From contig SJOL01006490.1 in NCBI GenBank assembly GCA_004794785.1, forward strand, positions 1,248,466-1,312,465: a stretch of 64,000 bases of DNA, read 5' to 3'. The stretch comes from Opisthorchis felineus. Taxonomy: Eukaryota > Platyhelminthes > Trematoda > Opisthorchiida > Opisthorchiidae. A program made the translations under genes and the position numbers. Shown here in pieces: positions 25,801-40,800 of the stretch. The notes under the pieces are model-generated. The model was not told the origin of the DNA, did not search any database, and saw only the letters and a list, made by a program, of their open reading frames with translations. How positions within the stretch are numbered: position 1 is the stretch's first letter; the number at the start of each line of letters is the position of its first letter.

Positions 25801-28800
25801 ACAAATCACACATGAAATTTCTAGCCCGTTTATTCCATGAACTGTGTGACAAACATGACTGTACTTCATAAAAAGTGCATCCAGAAATTTGCAGCCAGTA
25901 ATATCCGACTATTCAAGAATGAAATGTATTGTGCGATCACACTACTGATCAGCCGCTCGTGGCCGAATGGTTAACTGTTCAAACTTCCAGACGGAAGGTC
26001 GCGGGTTCCAAACTCCTTGGAGAGGTCTGCACTGCTGATGATTCCCAATAAGGATGAAACAGCTGTGCAGTGCTTACCGGCTTTTTGGCATAGGTTATCT
26101 TCACTTATAGGACCGAATTCCCATTGAAAAATTTCTGAATCTCACACTAACAAACATAAAATGTGTTGGTCTATCTGAACAAATAACATGATGTGAAACG
26201 GCCCGATCGATAGGTCCAACCAAAAGGTTCCTGTACGAAGACTGCTTTTGAAATTCAAGAATCATCATTATCGTAAAACGGATGACAACCTCGCAGACAC
26301 CGACTGAAATTGAACAACAGAATCGGGATTCATTGGTGGTAGGCAGCTCATGATGCCACCTAAACAACACCATCCAAGCTGTTGAAGCCTCATGTGGTTC
26401 GCCACTCCAAGGCCCTGGGTTGGGTTACTGCCTTCTCACCTGTTGGTGAAACACAGCGCAGCAGAAGCTTCGATTTACAACAGTCGTACTCTGGACAGCG
26501 ACGTTAACAGTCCTATACTTCAGCGAGACCCATATTTCGGGTAACTGTGACTCAATCGACTCCAACTTCCAGGTTCCTTTCTATACTAATACTTAGCGTC
26601 TAGAGGTGGGATTTGTGCTAACACCCATCCTTCCTTTTTTGCCTCTGCACTGACATCATTTGATACTTGGACGTCTGATTTTCGAACAACGTGGATCAAG
26701 TGCACACTTTCGAAAATTATCGAGTCCTTTTGATGAGTTTATAGTTCTTCGAATGGTAATGATGCATCCCAACTTTTAGTCCAACTGAATGCCAACTGCG
26801 AAGCCATCCTGAATTCAGACCCCACAGCTGGTTTACGGACTAAGGACGCAACTTTTGTGTAGTAGATATGGAAAGCTCTCAGACTTCTCCAAAACTACTA
26901 GGATCTGGACAAAACAGCACATCAGTAATCCCGAAGTAATGAGGTCATTTTCAAAGAAAGCTCATATTCACCATAAACGAGCTGTTCACAGTAGACGGCC
27001 ACACATTTTAGGCTACGTAGTTCTCGTGCCAGCGCACTGTTCCGAAAAGGTTCACTCAACTACGTTCGGTTGGGTTTAATCTACGGTGGCTACTTACCCC
27101 CAAGAACTAGAGTGCAGTCGATTTAGGGGAACCTGGATGAAAAGTGAAAGCCACCACATTCTACCAGTACAGTATTCCTGTCCATTAAACAAATCCGCTC
27201 CCAACAAAAGTATTCTCTCAGGGCACGAATTCTGCCCTCAATAAGCACCAAGAAGCAGCACCGGCCCACCGATTTTCTTATGTTGTGGCACTGCTCGGTG
27301 TAGACATGTTCTCCATGTTACTTTGCCTCCAAGAGGATGATATCGCATTCATGTTAACGAATACACAAGATGGCACGGACTAGTCATAGAAACTGACATG
27401 AGTTTCCTTATACAAATATTCGTCCAACATTAAAACAAACTTGCAGTGAAACATTTTTGTGTTCCCCAAGTGAAAAGGCACATTTTCATTCCGAGCGGCG
27501 TTGGTGGCCGATATCTGCTGATAAACATCATACTCATGGACACTGCGATATGATGAGAAGGGAGATAACTGTGAAAGGATTTTAGTAAAAACGACTTATC
27601 GATGAACAGCCAGCTTTGTATCCTCACGCAGGAGCTGGCGACCACCAAGCCCAAGGTTTGAGATTTTGACAACACAGAAGTGGGATGCAGAAAAGCTCAA
27701 ACAAGTGTTAATAGTGCACGTCTTTTGCAAGTGTGCGCTGACCACTAGTTGTTTCTCAGCAGTGCAATGAAGGCGAATGCGTCAACTGCTGTCTCGTTAC
27801 TGTTGAACAGACATGGAGTCAGAATGATCACAGCCATTTGTTACCCATAGCGAGCGTAAGTACTCGACTGCCAATCATTCTGGAATACACATGTTCATTC
27901 AGATGACGTCCTTGCCTAGTGTACATTTTTCAGAAGATTCCCCGGTTTAACCTGGGAGGCAACCCCCCGGTCTAGCAGTCAAAAGGTCGTCCGAACTACG
28001 AAGTGATCGAAAATATTGAAACCGACTATACGATACATTAGAAGTGACCTCCTTAGAGAACATAGATCATGCATGGAAAGAGATGAAAATCATTAAGCAC
28101 GACAAGAACACACTAATCACTGGAACTCAGAATGAGATGTTTGACTTCGGGCTCAGAGCGTCATTCAGCTAGACCAGTTCCAGTGAACCTTGTGTGCCAA
28201 CACATGATGGTGGTGGAAACCGGAAACGCAGGGAATGGAGTATAACGCGCAAACATATTCCACAAGATCACGTGCTAGTGAGTTAGTCAAAGACAATATC
28301 GAAATACTAACACAAAAATCAGTCCCCAGATCATGGGCTAGAACACTTTCAGAAAATGTTCAGCTGATTATTGGCATCTGCACTTGTGACTTTCACTCGA
28401 CTTGCTCAACTCGGAGGCTGGTGTGTGAGTTCGGATCCCTCATCAGTTCTTGAAGTAGTAGTGTTTTTTTTTCATGGGAGACCATTAGGCTGTCCAGCCA
28501 AAGTGGCTTTCGTTAATGTTATTTAAAGTATCTTTGCGCACCGATGGAACTAGGACTTCCGCATTCGTCCTCATGTTGCACGGAAATAAAGAACTAGCAT
28601 TTACCACTGCCTTAGTGTTATCCATGTTGATGATGATGAGGAATGATGACAATCTCGTCAAGCCGAAATTGCTTAGTGTACGGGGCCCAACCATCGCCCA
28701 AACGTAGAACGAAAAGAGAGCTAATTAAGATGAGTAGACGCCAATAAGCCATTCACACCATCAATTATTTGAGTTGTGTTGGCGACAAACACGTGAAAAG

Positions 28801-31800
28801 TAGAGTAGATAACTTACCTAGATCCCGTTTGCCACGTCGAGGAAGGTTACCCGTTGGCAGATCGGACAAGTCCACACCGTACACCAATTTAGCCATTATG
28901 GTAGTAAGGCTTTGCATTACTTTCTGTCGGCCGGATGATGGGAGTAGGAATCGAGAGTATATGAAATTACAGTCACAGGAGAGCTAAGGGATGAAGGAAT
29001 TGCCGAACACACTATAGGGCAGCATTCGGCTATTTCTCTTTGTCAATTATGGATGTGATCTAGGTTAGTCCTTCCAGAACTGAAGCTCCCCGGACATGAG
29101 AACAGGACTGAGTCACCGGAGCGACAGTCTGGTGCGTTTTGAAAACCGTATAAATCCTAGCCCGTGAAACCAGCTCATCATAAGTATTTACACACTTTAT
29201 ATATTGCGTAATGTCGAAAACAATCTTCGTGCAACTTGATAAATCAGCGGCCACTCATGTGCTCGAAGATTTATCGTCGGTTTGTTATGGCGCTGAAGTG
29301 ATGCTCGGTGATCACAAAAAAGCAGCAAGACTACGCCGTTAGCCTACGTGTGTCTGGTTTTTAAACCGATCACCGTCCAATTCAACAAAATATACAGCAC
29401 TCCTGGATGAGATCAGAGGAAACAATGAACCCAGTGCAGCTGGCACCTGGGTTGGGAAGATGCTATAATAGGATCATCCAGCATCGACATGCTCCAAACA
29501 AAGTCGTATTCCATGAGATGAACGAACAGGAAAGCAGGTTCTTTTAAGGGCTTATGGCAGGAAGCCTGTGTAACACCTATGCAGAACTCCAACCTTGGGT
29601 CCTAATTGGATAACCCTCCGGAGGAGTCACCCTTTATGTTGTTGCCAGAGAATTAGGGAGCGGCCAAATTCTGTGATGCACGTCAGCGTATTCACTACAG
29701 GAACAAACGTTACGAGCAGTTCTCTGAAAGACTTAGTTAACGGTACGCGGGAATATAGTGGGCAATACCAGGTTCGCATTACCAGCTTGTCAAAGAATAA
29801 GCTGGGCGCTATCTCTCTGGAGGCATCCAGTGATTTGCAACATTTAAGCAACCAACGTTGAAGATTAAGGTCGGCGAGAAGCAGAGAATTGGTAATTACC
29901 AGATTACTAGGAAAAGTGTAATTGACCTTGAAATAAGTCATCCGGTAGAATACGACTGCTTGAAGTAACCGCAATGATGAAAATAGATTTGGGGTCTAAG
30001 GTTATACTAACTGGTCGCCTACCGAGTGTTTTTCCGGCATATGGGATTCAGCAACCAAAAAGTTGTCATGTACTGACTGCCCCGTAGCCATCCCCACTCC
30101 AAAGACAGTATGCGCCATGTCATGCAAGAATTAAGGAATGACAACTCAGACATGCTGAACTAATGCTCTGGGGGGGGGGGGGAGCGAAATGTGGGTGAAA
30201 CTGAGGACTCACCTTCCACTCGGAAATGAGAGGGGTCCACTGAGTTAACTTTGAATAAACAGTCAGACACTGGTTCCATGGCTCTTGAGTAATCGGAGCC
30301 AACAAGGAGGCCCGTAAGAGCGCTCCGTTCATCGTCTACAAACAAAGGTTCATAAAAAGATCGATGGTTACAAACGAGACAAATGATTCAATAAAACGAA
30401 TACACTATAAAAACTGCTGAGCGAAAGTCCGCGTGACCAATTCCTCTATGTCCATCTGGTGGGCCGCAAGTAGAATGAAACAGCGCATGTGGCTGAACTT
30501 TTTGGGAGTCAACACTCAGCTAAGTTCCACGTCCATAGTTTGGTAATAGTTAGACACTCATGTGGATCAAACCATTCGAGAATAAATAGACTGCCCAAGC
30601 CAACAGCTAGTTGAATCACATTTAAACTGTGAGAGTAATTGAACCTTCACTGAAACTTACTTGAAACAAAGTATGTACTAACTTCTCATTGGATAACCAA
30701 GAATCTCCAATGTTGCCATTCGGGACTACACCAATCATAGTTGAGTTGATAATCTCCAAGAGAAAGGATAGAAGTTTCATCCTATAGAGACAAAAAATCC
30801 TGAGGATTAGCGGACTATCAGTAAGTAGTCGGTCGGCACTGAAGTTAAAAAGTGAGTCCCCTGGAGCGCATTGAACTTACAACTTCCATTCGACAAAACT
30901 TTCGCAATTTTCGACCTCACACTTTGCTTTTAAAAACGGTACTGTTAACTAATAAGATAATAATAATCGTTCAGCTGTAACACCCTTTCGGTGTCTAGCT
31001 GCCATGTCATCAAAAGAAAGCACGAGGGCTGAGATACTGCCAGGTTGCCAAAGCCTAGACAGAGGTCGAGATGTAAAGGTTGGGTTCGAACCGCGGGCCT
31101 TACGGTCAGTAAATTCGCACTCTGACCACTGCTAACTGGTCCGAACGGATAGCTTTGGTGGTGTGCACATCCGTTCACTTACCAACTATCCGACGTCAAT
31201 TCATTCCGATCAGATGTCACGCGAAAAATGTGCAGAATGCGGCGGCACAGGTCAACTTGTTCTTTCACGTAATCTACAGTTCTGTTGGAATGTTTGCCCG
31301 TTGGATCAGCTTGGTGCGTTTTCACTGCCGGAGGACACTTCAAGAGAAACACGCGAGCCATATTGTATAGCATAATCTAGAAAAGAAGGATAAGATGGGT
31401 AAGAGTAAGGAAAAGAGGTGGGCGCGACATGATGCTAGTGAATAGGGCATAGAAACATGGTCATAGTTCGTCAACGACCAGTAATATGTTCATAAGACTG
31501 TCGGCGAGATAGCCTAAGACAACAAATACAGCCTCGGCTATAAGGAAGCGGGCAACAGCCATCTCCCAACTTCGTCATTCTCCACCTCTTAATACAATCG
31601 TAGAACACAAGATCGTTCGTGAACATCGTGAATCTCTAGGAAGGATCCGCTGTATATTCACGATCAGTAATATTACCAAAGAATTCGACGCACAGAATAA
31701 ACCAATTAAATCGAATTGTGTGTATGCTTTGATAATAATGGTCATGGTACGAGAACACATCAGTCGGCATAGATAACCATTATGTGCCGCAAACTGCCAG

Positions 31801-34800
31801 TGACAAACTGAATGGTGTTGATGATGAAAAAAGTAATATGTATGGATCTGACGTCTAAGACCGAAAAGTACTGGAATTCATTGTGTTAAAGTAAGCTAGC
31901 AAGTTCTGCACGGCTCAGCCCACCGTGCAATCACGTAACAGGCACAATCATCTCAAGACACGTGAATCAAATAAAAACAATGCCGCAACAAAATGCGCGC
32001 AGCAACCTAGACAAGTGCATATACTAGGTGCATCGTGTAAAAAGAATTGGATTTATCACACTACCTTACAGAAAGCTCATAGAAGTGTAGGAGATCGTAG
32101 GCAAAAGTTGTGCTCATCAACAAAACAGTTGCCGGTGGATCGTCATCTAGCGAGATCGATAGAATGTGATCAATAAAATCCTCAAGAACAAACAGAACTT
32201 AATGAGGTCAACACGCATTTCTCGCAGCATTGGAGCGGCAAAGCACACGTTACGCACCGTTGAAAGACGCGAAAACAGACGAAAAGACGGAATAGAAACA
32301 ACTAACTTGAGTTGTTGTTTGCAAGCATCCACGAAGTTCTTCGTTAGACATGTTAGTCTGAAGCTTGCGCCGAGAATCGTTTACACCCAGAGGGCCGTCA
32401 CGAGCGACAACCACAGGTGAACTACTATCCGAGTCAGATCGACCGGCTATCTCTAGAGTAACGACCTGCTTTACGTCCACTGAAGGAAGGGGTTTTTCAA
32501 TTTTCGGGTGACTGGCATTGGAGGCAGCTTTTGTGCTTGGGGTGGGTTCCTTGGGATCTTCAGCCTCATCATCACCTTCATGTCCTTTATCTTCGGCTGA
32601 GAAAGAGTGCTCTAACAAACGGGCCTTTGATTTCTATGGGAGGAGTGGGGAGATAGCAGAGAAGAAGCTTCAAAGTTTGACTACTGGGGCGCACAGCCTA
32701 TTCAGTTGGAAAAAAGCCTAAATGACCATACAAAGACCGATTGATTGATTAATTGATTAGTGTAACCATACAGATGACACTGTTCTTCGTGGCCATTTCT
32801 ATACACTGCCACATCAAAGGGAGCAAAATTTAGAGGTAGAAGTGCACAATTGATGAGATGGTACGAGACTGACGGCTATTAAAAAACAAGTGACAATCGA
32901 TGCTGTCAGCAAGTTCAATTGGTTGGAACTAAATGCTCGCCAGTGAGCGTGATATGAGATTTTATGGTACAGACGAAGTGGCTTGTAGAATCACTCACAT
33001 CCATAGAGCTGAAGCAACGTCAAAACTTCGAATAAAGATGATTTTTATGGTGGTGCCACACTACCATTACTGTCCTATTGTTTCCTGAGATTTCACAAAA
33101 ACCATCGCTATCTCGGTTAACTTGTCCTTTAGTTCAATGTCTAAGCTATGAGATTCATTCAACCACAACCAGTCGAACTCACCGAAAAGCTGACACGCTG
33201 AACATTCAGACTTAGCTATCGGAGTCACTACAATCAGAGGTCGAGAACATGACTACGGCACCCGTCCTGAAAGTGTAGACGGTAACTATCAAAGTTTGAA
33301 CCATATAAACAATGAAAGTTAGAGGTCGCGCACCAGAGCATGGACCACGCGATAACTCCTACCACCCATTGGTGACTGTTGGCGATATAACAGCGTAACA
33401 CATTCAATGACGTGTCTGTACACAGTTTGCTCCAGTTTCCAATGTCCCTGTGTTAGCCGCCACTACTCTTGTATCCATGTCCAATAACCATTTCATCATA
33501 TCCTGGTTTGAACTGTTCAGTATCACTATCAGTCACTGTGCCTATGAACTCAGATGAATCCCGACAAGCTCCTCGAAGCGATCGACTAAATAGGATCTTT
33601 TCCGAGAGGATCCTAAACATTGAAATAAGTCCTAATAGACCAAAAACGGCTACCCCAAGGAGCGCAATCTTCAGAGAAGGACAAGTTAATCACAAAAATG
33701 TGCTAGACAGGACACAGTACAATAATCTGTGTTTAACATACCCCCTAAGGTAGTGCAGCTTCTGCACGTCCATATTTGAAATGACAATTGGTGTCCATTT
33801 GCTGCAGTTATTAAATATGTATCGGTTGGAAAACTGTCGATCGGCTTAAACAGGGACAAGGGACGAAGATAACTTAAAAGGACCGTCGTACTTCTGCAGG
33901 TTTGGATGTACACGATACACAAAAAATAAATTCGAACGTTTCCATGCAAATTGATAGCCAAACCGTTGACAGCATTCAGGCACTGCATATACGTTCGGGA
34001 AGATAGAAGAGCATACCACAGTGTGTGGGGACATCAATAACTAGGAGCAAATCAGGGCAACGAAATACAAGAGAAGGAAAGAGAGATGAATGAACACAAG
34101 CGATCGGCAAACACATGAAATTCTAACTGATCGTTGCCCACAGTAACCTGTTTCGCTTGTTCATTCGAACAGGTTACATGATCAAAATAAATTTAGAGCA
34201 GCCTAGAGTTTAACCACAAGGGGGGGGGCATGAATTCATGGAAATGGACACTCACTTGGGGTGAGAAGCCTGGTTCGATGGACTGAAGGAAAATCGGGCG
34301 GTTGGCCTTATCCTGGAAAAACAAATCAGCGTATCTATTTGAGCCTCACATTAACATATTTTGCTTCGTAGATGAGTATTTAACTCCACAAGTATAAGAA
34401 AAAGTTATAAAGCGGAGAACAAGAGGGTGTGTCCAAGTTTCGTGTATAAAACTGGGTGGCAAAGTGATTCATGGATCAAATTGAACGGAACCTTCGATCA
34501 GAGCCGGTTCCCTGGCTTCCACTGTAGTTATAGAATGTACCCAGGAGCTTTCGATCCTGAATGGTTCAATTCGTACCTGTCATCCGAGAGAACTCTCGAC
34601 TGTTGAAGGATAACCCACATAACATTGGTTGCATTAAAAGATTCAGGTGATTATACAACTGTTTGTAACTCTGTTGTAATTTTTTTTCGGAGATTAAACA
34701 GGGGTGAATCGGAACTCACAAATAAGCGATCCCACTAGACACAAGATGTTGTTAGCTTTCAAAGTACATTGTAAAAAGGAGGGACAGTCAGATTTCTCGG

Positions 34801-37800
34801 ACTAAACCATACCAGAGGCCTCGATTGAAGAATTCCACTGAGACTTCTTTCTAGCGATGGTGTCAACTGCGTAAGTGATAAATGGAGAATACATGCAGCA
34901 CTAACCTCTTCCATTCTCAAACACCCAACAACAGTTGTTTGCTGTAAGGTTACCCGAAACAATAAAGGAGGACAATGTACTAGTCTATTCATTAAGAAGG
35001 ACAAGCTCGATAGAAGCGATACAGAAATTTGGAAAACGAAGCGAGAAGCTGAAAAAGTGTATCCTCATTATATTTATACGCGCATGGTTGTGCGTGGCGT
35101 CAAAATACGTCCGCGTAGTTTTGAGGGACAGATTGAGCAGCTGACCTTCCAGTATGTGTAGGTCAGCGTCAACAATGCCCATGTCGCAAAACGTTCATGT
35201 GAGGACATGTTTTTCTCAACATTTCGGACGTCCCAAAAACACCAGAGTCTCATGACTGCATACATGGTGGAATTTACTCACGCCTTCAATGGAATTGCGG
35301 AGCGGGTTACAATGGACGGCGCATTTAGCCAGCAGAAGCGGAACAGAGGACTTACTTCTAACCAGGAGGAATAGACGTTGACTACGGCGCGAAGGGCATG
35401 GTAACATTGAATTGGGAGAAGGAATGCATGATGAAGGATGTCATGCAGCAAGTTGATGTTTTGCCGACATCCGTAAAGCACGGCACAAAGCATGGCAACC
35501 TAAATGAGAAAGAGCGGAGGGACAAAGTTTCTCTTGCGGGTGAATAGATAAACAAAGAACAAATCCGGGCACTATACCTGGGAAAACATCACGCGTAAAT
35601 AATCAGTGAAAAAAACAGACTGACCTCTTTCAAACCAATTTGCGGTTTCTCTCTGCGCAGTGTTTGGGAACGGTCAACGCTGCTAGAATGCAATCCTGTG
35701 GTCTGATCCGAAGGTTGAAGAAAGCCACTAGAAAGTGATTTTCTTGCTTCATTGGAGGCCTGGATTGTTAGATCAGACGATAGTGTCTGGGTCCCGGATG
35801 AAACTTCAATGCCAAAAGGCCGTGTATCACCCACTGCAGGTGGCATGATTGAATCTTCGGTGTTCGAGCCAAACTTTGCCCCAGGAGACATACTACCACG
35901 AGCCTCAGATGGACCACTTAAAGAAGCAAGATTGACAGTAACCAGCAGTGAGATGCGAACATGATCGTCGGAGATATTCAGGCCGTTAATGAGTTAGCTC
36001 AGCAGTGCGAATGACGAATCAGAGCAGACCGAACAAAAGTGAAAAACACTATGAGCTAAAGTCAGGCAACCGAATGATCGTGAATGCTTAAATCGTTCAT
36101 CTGAGTAGTCAATGAGGACTTCACAACGAAAAGCATGGGGTTTGAAGTAAATCAGATACGATACCCTTGTAAGAATGGAAAACACTTTCCGTAAATGCCG
36201 AGATGACTATTCGATGGGAAAAATGGTTGTTCCTGAGAAGGGGTCAACAATCAACCGCAAAAGAAGTCATGTGCATAGGACAGACACAGTTCAATCATCT
36301 CAGGATATTTTAAACGGCTTCGGCCAGCGCGCGATTAACTATTCACTTCCGACCGGTGTGAATGTCCAAAATATTCAGTAGCACTGCATGCTTGTATAAA
36401 GTTCGTCACATCCCGTCAACAGAGTCATCACCAGCCACTTGAATGGGAAGGCGAAGAAAGATAACTGTATGGGAGTATATCCGGGTGTTTGTCATCATCA
36501 ACACATTTCTATTTTCAATACCTTCGATACGTGAAACATCTTTGTAATGTGCCAAGCACACCTGCGGGTGAACCCAAGTCAGGTCACGAAGAGTCTGATT
36601 GCATTGTGAGAGGTTACGGGAGTGCTAGTGACACCTGAAGACTTTGACTGTCGATGTGGGTTTGTGAGGCTATTGTGATTTTTCAGCCATTTCAGGGCCT
36701 AGAAAGTGCATCTGGTTCGGTTCTGAGGAAGTGGTGTTTCCTCGAGATCGGATGGCATTAAGAAAAATCGGGTCACGAAAACTTCCCAGTGGAAATTGAG
36801 TAAATTCTCGTGGGAGGAGACGAGGTACTTCAGCGCTATTGGTGCTAACCAGGTGGGGGGACGGGATGAATTACATGGACACTTCGCATCGCTGCGGACT
36901 GAGTCAAGCAGCCGGCGAGTTACGTGACCAATAACACTTCACCCATATGAGGACCCTCTCACAGGAGGGAGAAAAACGTCCTGTGCTGACCACAATTCCC
37001 TAATCCAATCAAAAATTCCCTACAGTGAATAGGACCTGACAGGCGGAACTGTTTGTCTGCATTCTGTGCATTCAAGTTCAGCCCGGATACTAGAGTTTCA
37101 ATAATATATAGCAGCTTGTGGCAAAGTACACTCATCTGCATTGTTTTCAGCAATCATATGAACAGTGCGATATGCCAGGAAAGTGTTATTAGACAATTAG
37201 CGAAATACACTCAATCGAATACCAATTTGGTTTTGAGGGGGGACTCACCTGCAACCAAGCTGAATCTCTCGTTTATGATGTTTTTAAGCAACTGAATATG
37301 CTGCACCAGGCCGCCTCATGTTTCAGTTCGCACGATATTCGAGATATCGCGATACATTGCATAGACGTAATACACTATTCATAAGGCTTCTGAAAACGCT
37401 TCGGCAACCAATGACCGGTTTCCCCCTTCTTGGGGCTCATCAGATGGGCGCAGTTCCCGAATTTCCGTCAACCTTATGTTCTACTCGAACCCAACCTTGT
37501 GAGCAGTATAGTACGTCTATACAATGTATCGCGATATCTTGAATATCGAGCGAACTGAAACATGAGGCGGCCTGGTGCGGCACATTCAGTTGCTAGAAAA
37601 CATCGTGAACGAGAGATTCAGCTGGGTTCCAGGTGAGTCTTCTGTCAAAACCAAATTTGTTTGCAAATGAGTGTATTTCGCTAATTTCGTGCAATTTTGG
37701 TTCATGTAGAACATAAGGTTGACGGAAACTCGGGGACTGCGCCTACCTGATAATGCTATTAGACAACTTTGGACCTGACAGGTGTGGTAGGATAGCCTGC

Positions 37801-40800
37801 ACGACGGAGGAGCCCTGAATTAAAGGGCTCTTTGGCAGGATATAATGCTGTTCCGCAAAAACGCTGATCATAGTCTACGTTAAGGATTTAGGTGATTAGA
37901 TTATCTGCACGGGAACGAAATACCTTCAGACTGCCATCCGTAATTTCCAGCTGATCTTTTTATTAGATGATAAAGGGAGATCTGATGAACGATGGTGGAG
38001 TACACCTTGACCAAAACCGCAAATGAGAATATTAGGTATTAGGAATATTGAGTAACTTTAGGGAAATCGACAGGCAGAATCCTCCCGAACTCTCGCGACT
38101 GACCACCACTTAAGCTCAGACATTCTGCCATGGAGCCTCCACGCCGATGTGTTGTGTTTGACATCAGGTAACCGCATAGTTTCCCTATTCGGTCATGTGA
38201 ACTCACAATAATTGGTATAAACGATAGTACAAACGATAGTGTTCGCAGTCCAATCAGACTGTGCAAAGTCTGGATGAACTGGTGTTTCTTACCCATCGTG
38301 AACAGAAGTCAAACCAGCACAGCGGGAAAAAGTACACAATAATGTAAGTTGGTAACCAGTAAAGGGTCATTTTACTGAGTAGCACACCTGATTGAGTCGA
38401 CGAGAACAAAGGCTAAATCATTTCCCTATAGCGAGATCTATAAGCAAATATCCAAAAAACGGAAAAGAAATAGAAAACGGTCGTGTGAACGAATTAGTAC
38501 AGATGAATAGAATGCTGAGGAAAGTTGCTTCCTTGCACCGTTGCCTCTCCCAGAAAAGAGCAAAACTCGGAAAAGAACACTTTTTGTTGGTTCTATAAAG
38601 CATACACTGACCGATATCTCCAGGGGAGGCCAATTATATGCACACCAGTGACGTGTTTGCAAACAATCATGGGCTTATGTGAAAAACCGACTTACTTGGA
38701 GTCGGAGCCGCACGCTCGAGGATTTGCATGGATAAGGGGGGTCAGCCATAGAACAAATATTTCTTGGTAGATTGGCAGCAAAGTAGGAGAAATTGGATAG
38801 TCTTGTAGCGAGTCCAGGAGTCCAGGAGAGGGTTCTAGCGGTTTTGGATCAAATGGCTCATAAATCGTATAGGTGGGAGATAGACTGAAGAAATAGAATG
38901 GGAGTGGCCAGGTATCAAGAATGGATAAGAAATGCACCAGGAATAGACCAGAAGTCATCCGAGTCTATCTGTAATTCACTTTTAGCTGACTATTCATTCA
39001 CAAGACTCAAGGTATCAAAGAGATGGGTCGGGTAAAAGGTAAAGGACCCTGAGTAATTTTACAACTGCCCACATAGCTGCATAGGCGTAACACCAGCTGC
39101 ACTTTCCGGTATGATAGGCACAAAAAGTGAGTTGCAAGAATCCATAGAAGAATTTCGGATCGGCCCCCCCCCCTCAAAAAATTAAGAAAACAGGGAAAGT
39201 TTGTTTCATCGTACCACAATGCCTTCGGAAAGATGGGAGTCATTTAACACAACGCAGCCATGGAGAACGGGAACTACACATTTGAGAATATTTCATTTCC
39301 CATAGGACTAACAATGAAATTCCCATACTACTTTCGAGCAACTCGATGGTTCAAACAAAACTTCGTCCAGACGCAATAACTTCCAAAGAAGGGACACAAC
39401 ATTCAGGTGGCACACAACTACTCGCTTCTGGTGGTACGAGTCCTGATTAAGAGCTATTTATCTAACTCATAAAGTGAGAAGGGAGTAAGATCGGTAGCTC
39501 CTCATGTAATGATGCATGTAAGAAACGTAGGTGCAGATGCATACTAATCCGTGGGGAAATTCAGTGAATGGATCGGATGGTCGGACAGCTGAGCGAACTG
39601 CTCGGATGTCGAGAAGACGCCATTATTGCAAACTACGACTTGAGCTTTTCAAAGCAGTGTCGTATATCAGACACCGCGTCAAGTGTCGAGAACAGTAGAT
39701 CTGCAGACAAATATCGCATTGTTATGTTATCACCAAATGGATCACAGGAAGATCGGTTGGTCAAATTTTCACAAGTTCTTGTGTAATAACAGTATTTGAA
39801 AGTACCGTGACCAGTATCCTGCTAGCAAACTTGATAGGGATGACAGTGAGGATGATACGCCTGATGATCGCTTACAGGAAATAAAGACACACTGTTACCC
39901 AGTAAATTGCGGGAGAAGCACTGTAAAACGAGTACATATTGGCCTCCAGATTGCGGTGAAGAAAGCTCACAGGAACCTGCAGTTTTGGCCCGGTTGGTAG
40001 ACGATAACAATCGAAGGAAAACAAGAATAATATTAAACCTGCGGAGAGACCTATCCTACTCGAGAACAGAAAAATTTTAAAGTGATTCCACTGGAGAGTG
40101 ACGTCTCAGCTCGTGAAATCATACATATATAGCGGATCAGCAGAATGCAAATAAAAAACTCTATATCCACAGAGGACGACGTGAAAAGTCCTCGCCAGAA
40201 AAACCCTTCAAAGGGAAACGCATGGCTGGAGTACCTCAAAGCAAACGCGGTTACGTCGACAGCAGAACGTACAAATATTTTTCGCGCACACACCAAAATC
40301 AAGACAAGTTCAGAGTCCAGCTGGAGATGGCTATTAAGCTTGAGTATGAGAGTTCGCAGGAACGAATGGCTAGGAAAATTCTAACCAAACTGTACTATCT
40401 ACAACAGTTTGTTGTGCGCCGAAGTCAACGAAGTGCTCATATAGTGGACTGATGAAACGGAAAGCTGCCACCGATGGGTAAAAAATATACAGACGAAGAG
40501 ACGTGTCGGAACTGGAAAGCTCACGAAATGGAGTAGGTCACTGTATCAGCGAATGCACAGAAGCCGTTTCAGCTAATAAGAAAAAAAGGTAGAATTGCGG
40601 CGACATTGAAATGCCGTGGGGACAATTTTAGTCACCCGGATTATACAAAGCAGGTGAGCAAGTTCAGCTTTCACTACTGATCCAGCTCATTTGAATATTT
40701 CGACGAGTATTCTACCTTCCAAAGTGGATTGGATAGGTCCAAATGCACGGGGACTTGATGTGACTGTGCAAGACCGTCCAAATCCAGATTGGATGGGTTG

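Noticed and set aside
33686..34037. Minus-strand frame with a [14 protein letters not shown] stretch, slightly like the end of an LTR-element pol
   Set aside because: Too short and isolated; no other LTR-element motif nearby.
35917..35990. Open minus-strand extension [16 protein letters not shown] upstream of exon 8
   Set aside because: It runs into a TAA with no acceptor in phase; the pyrimidine tract and AG at 35917-35918 make it intron.
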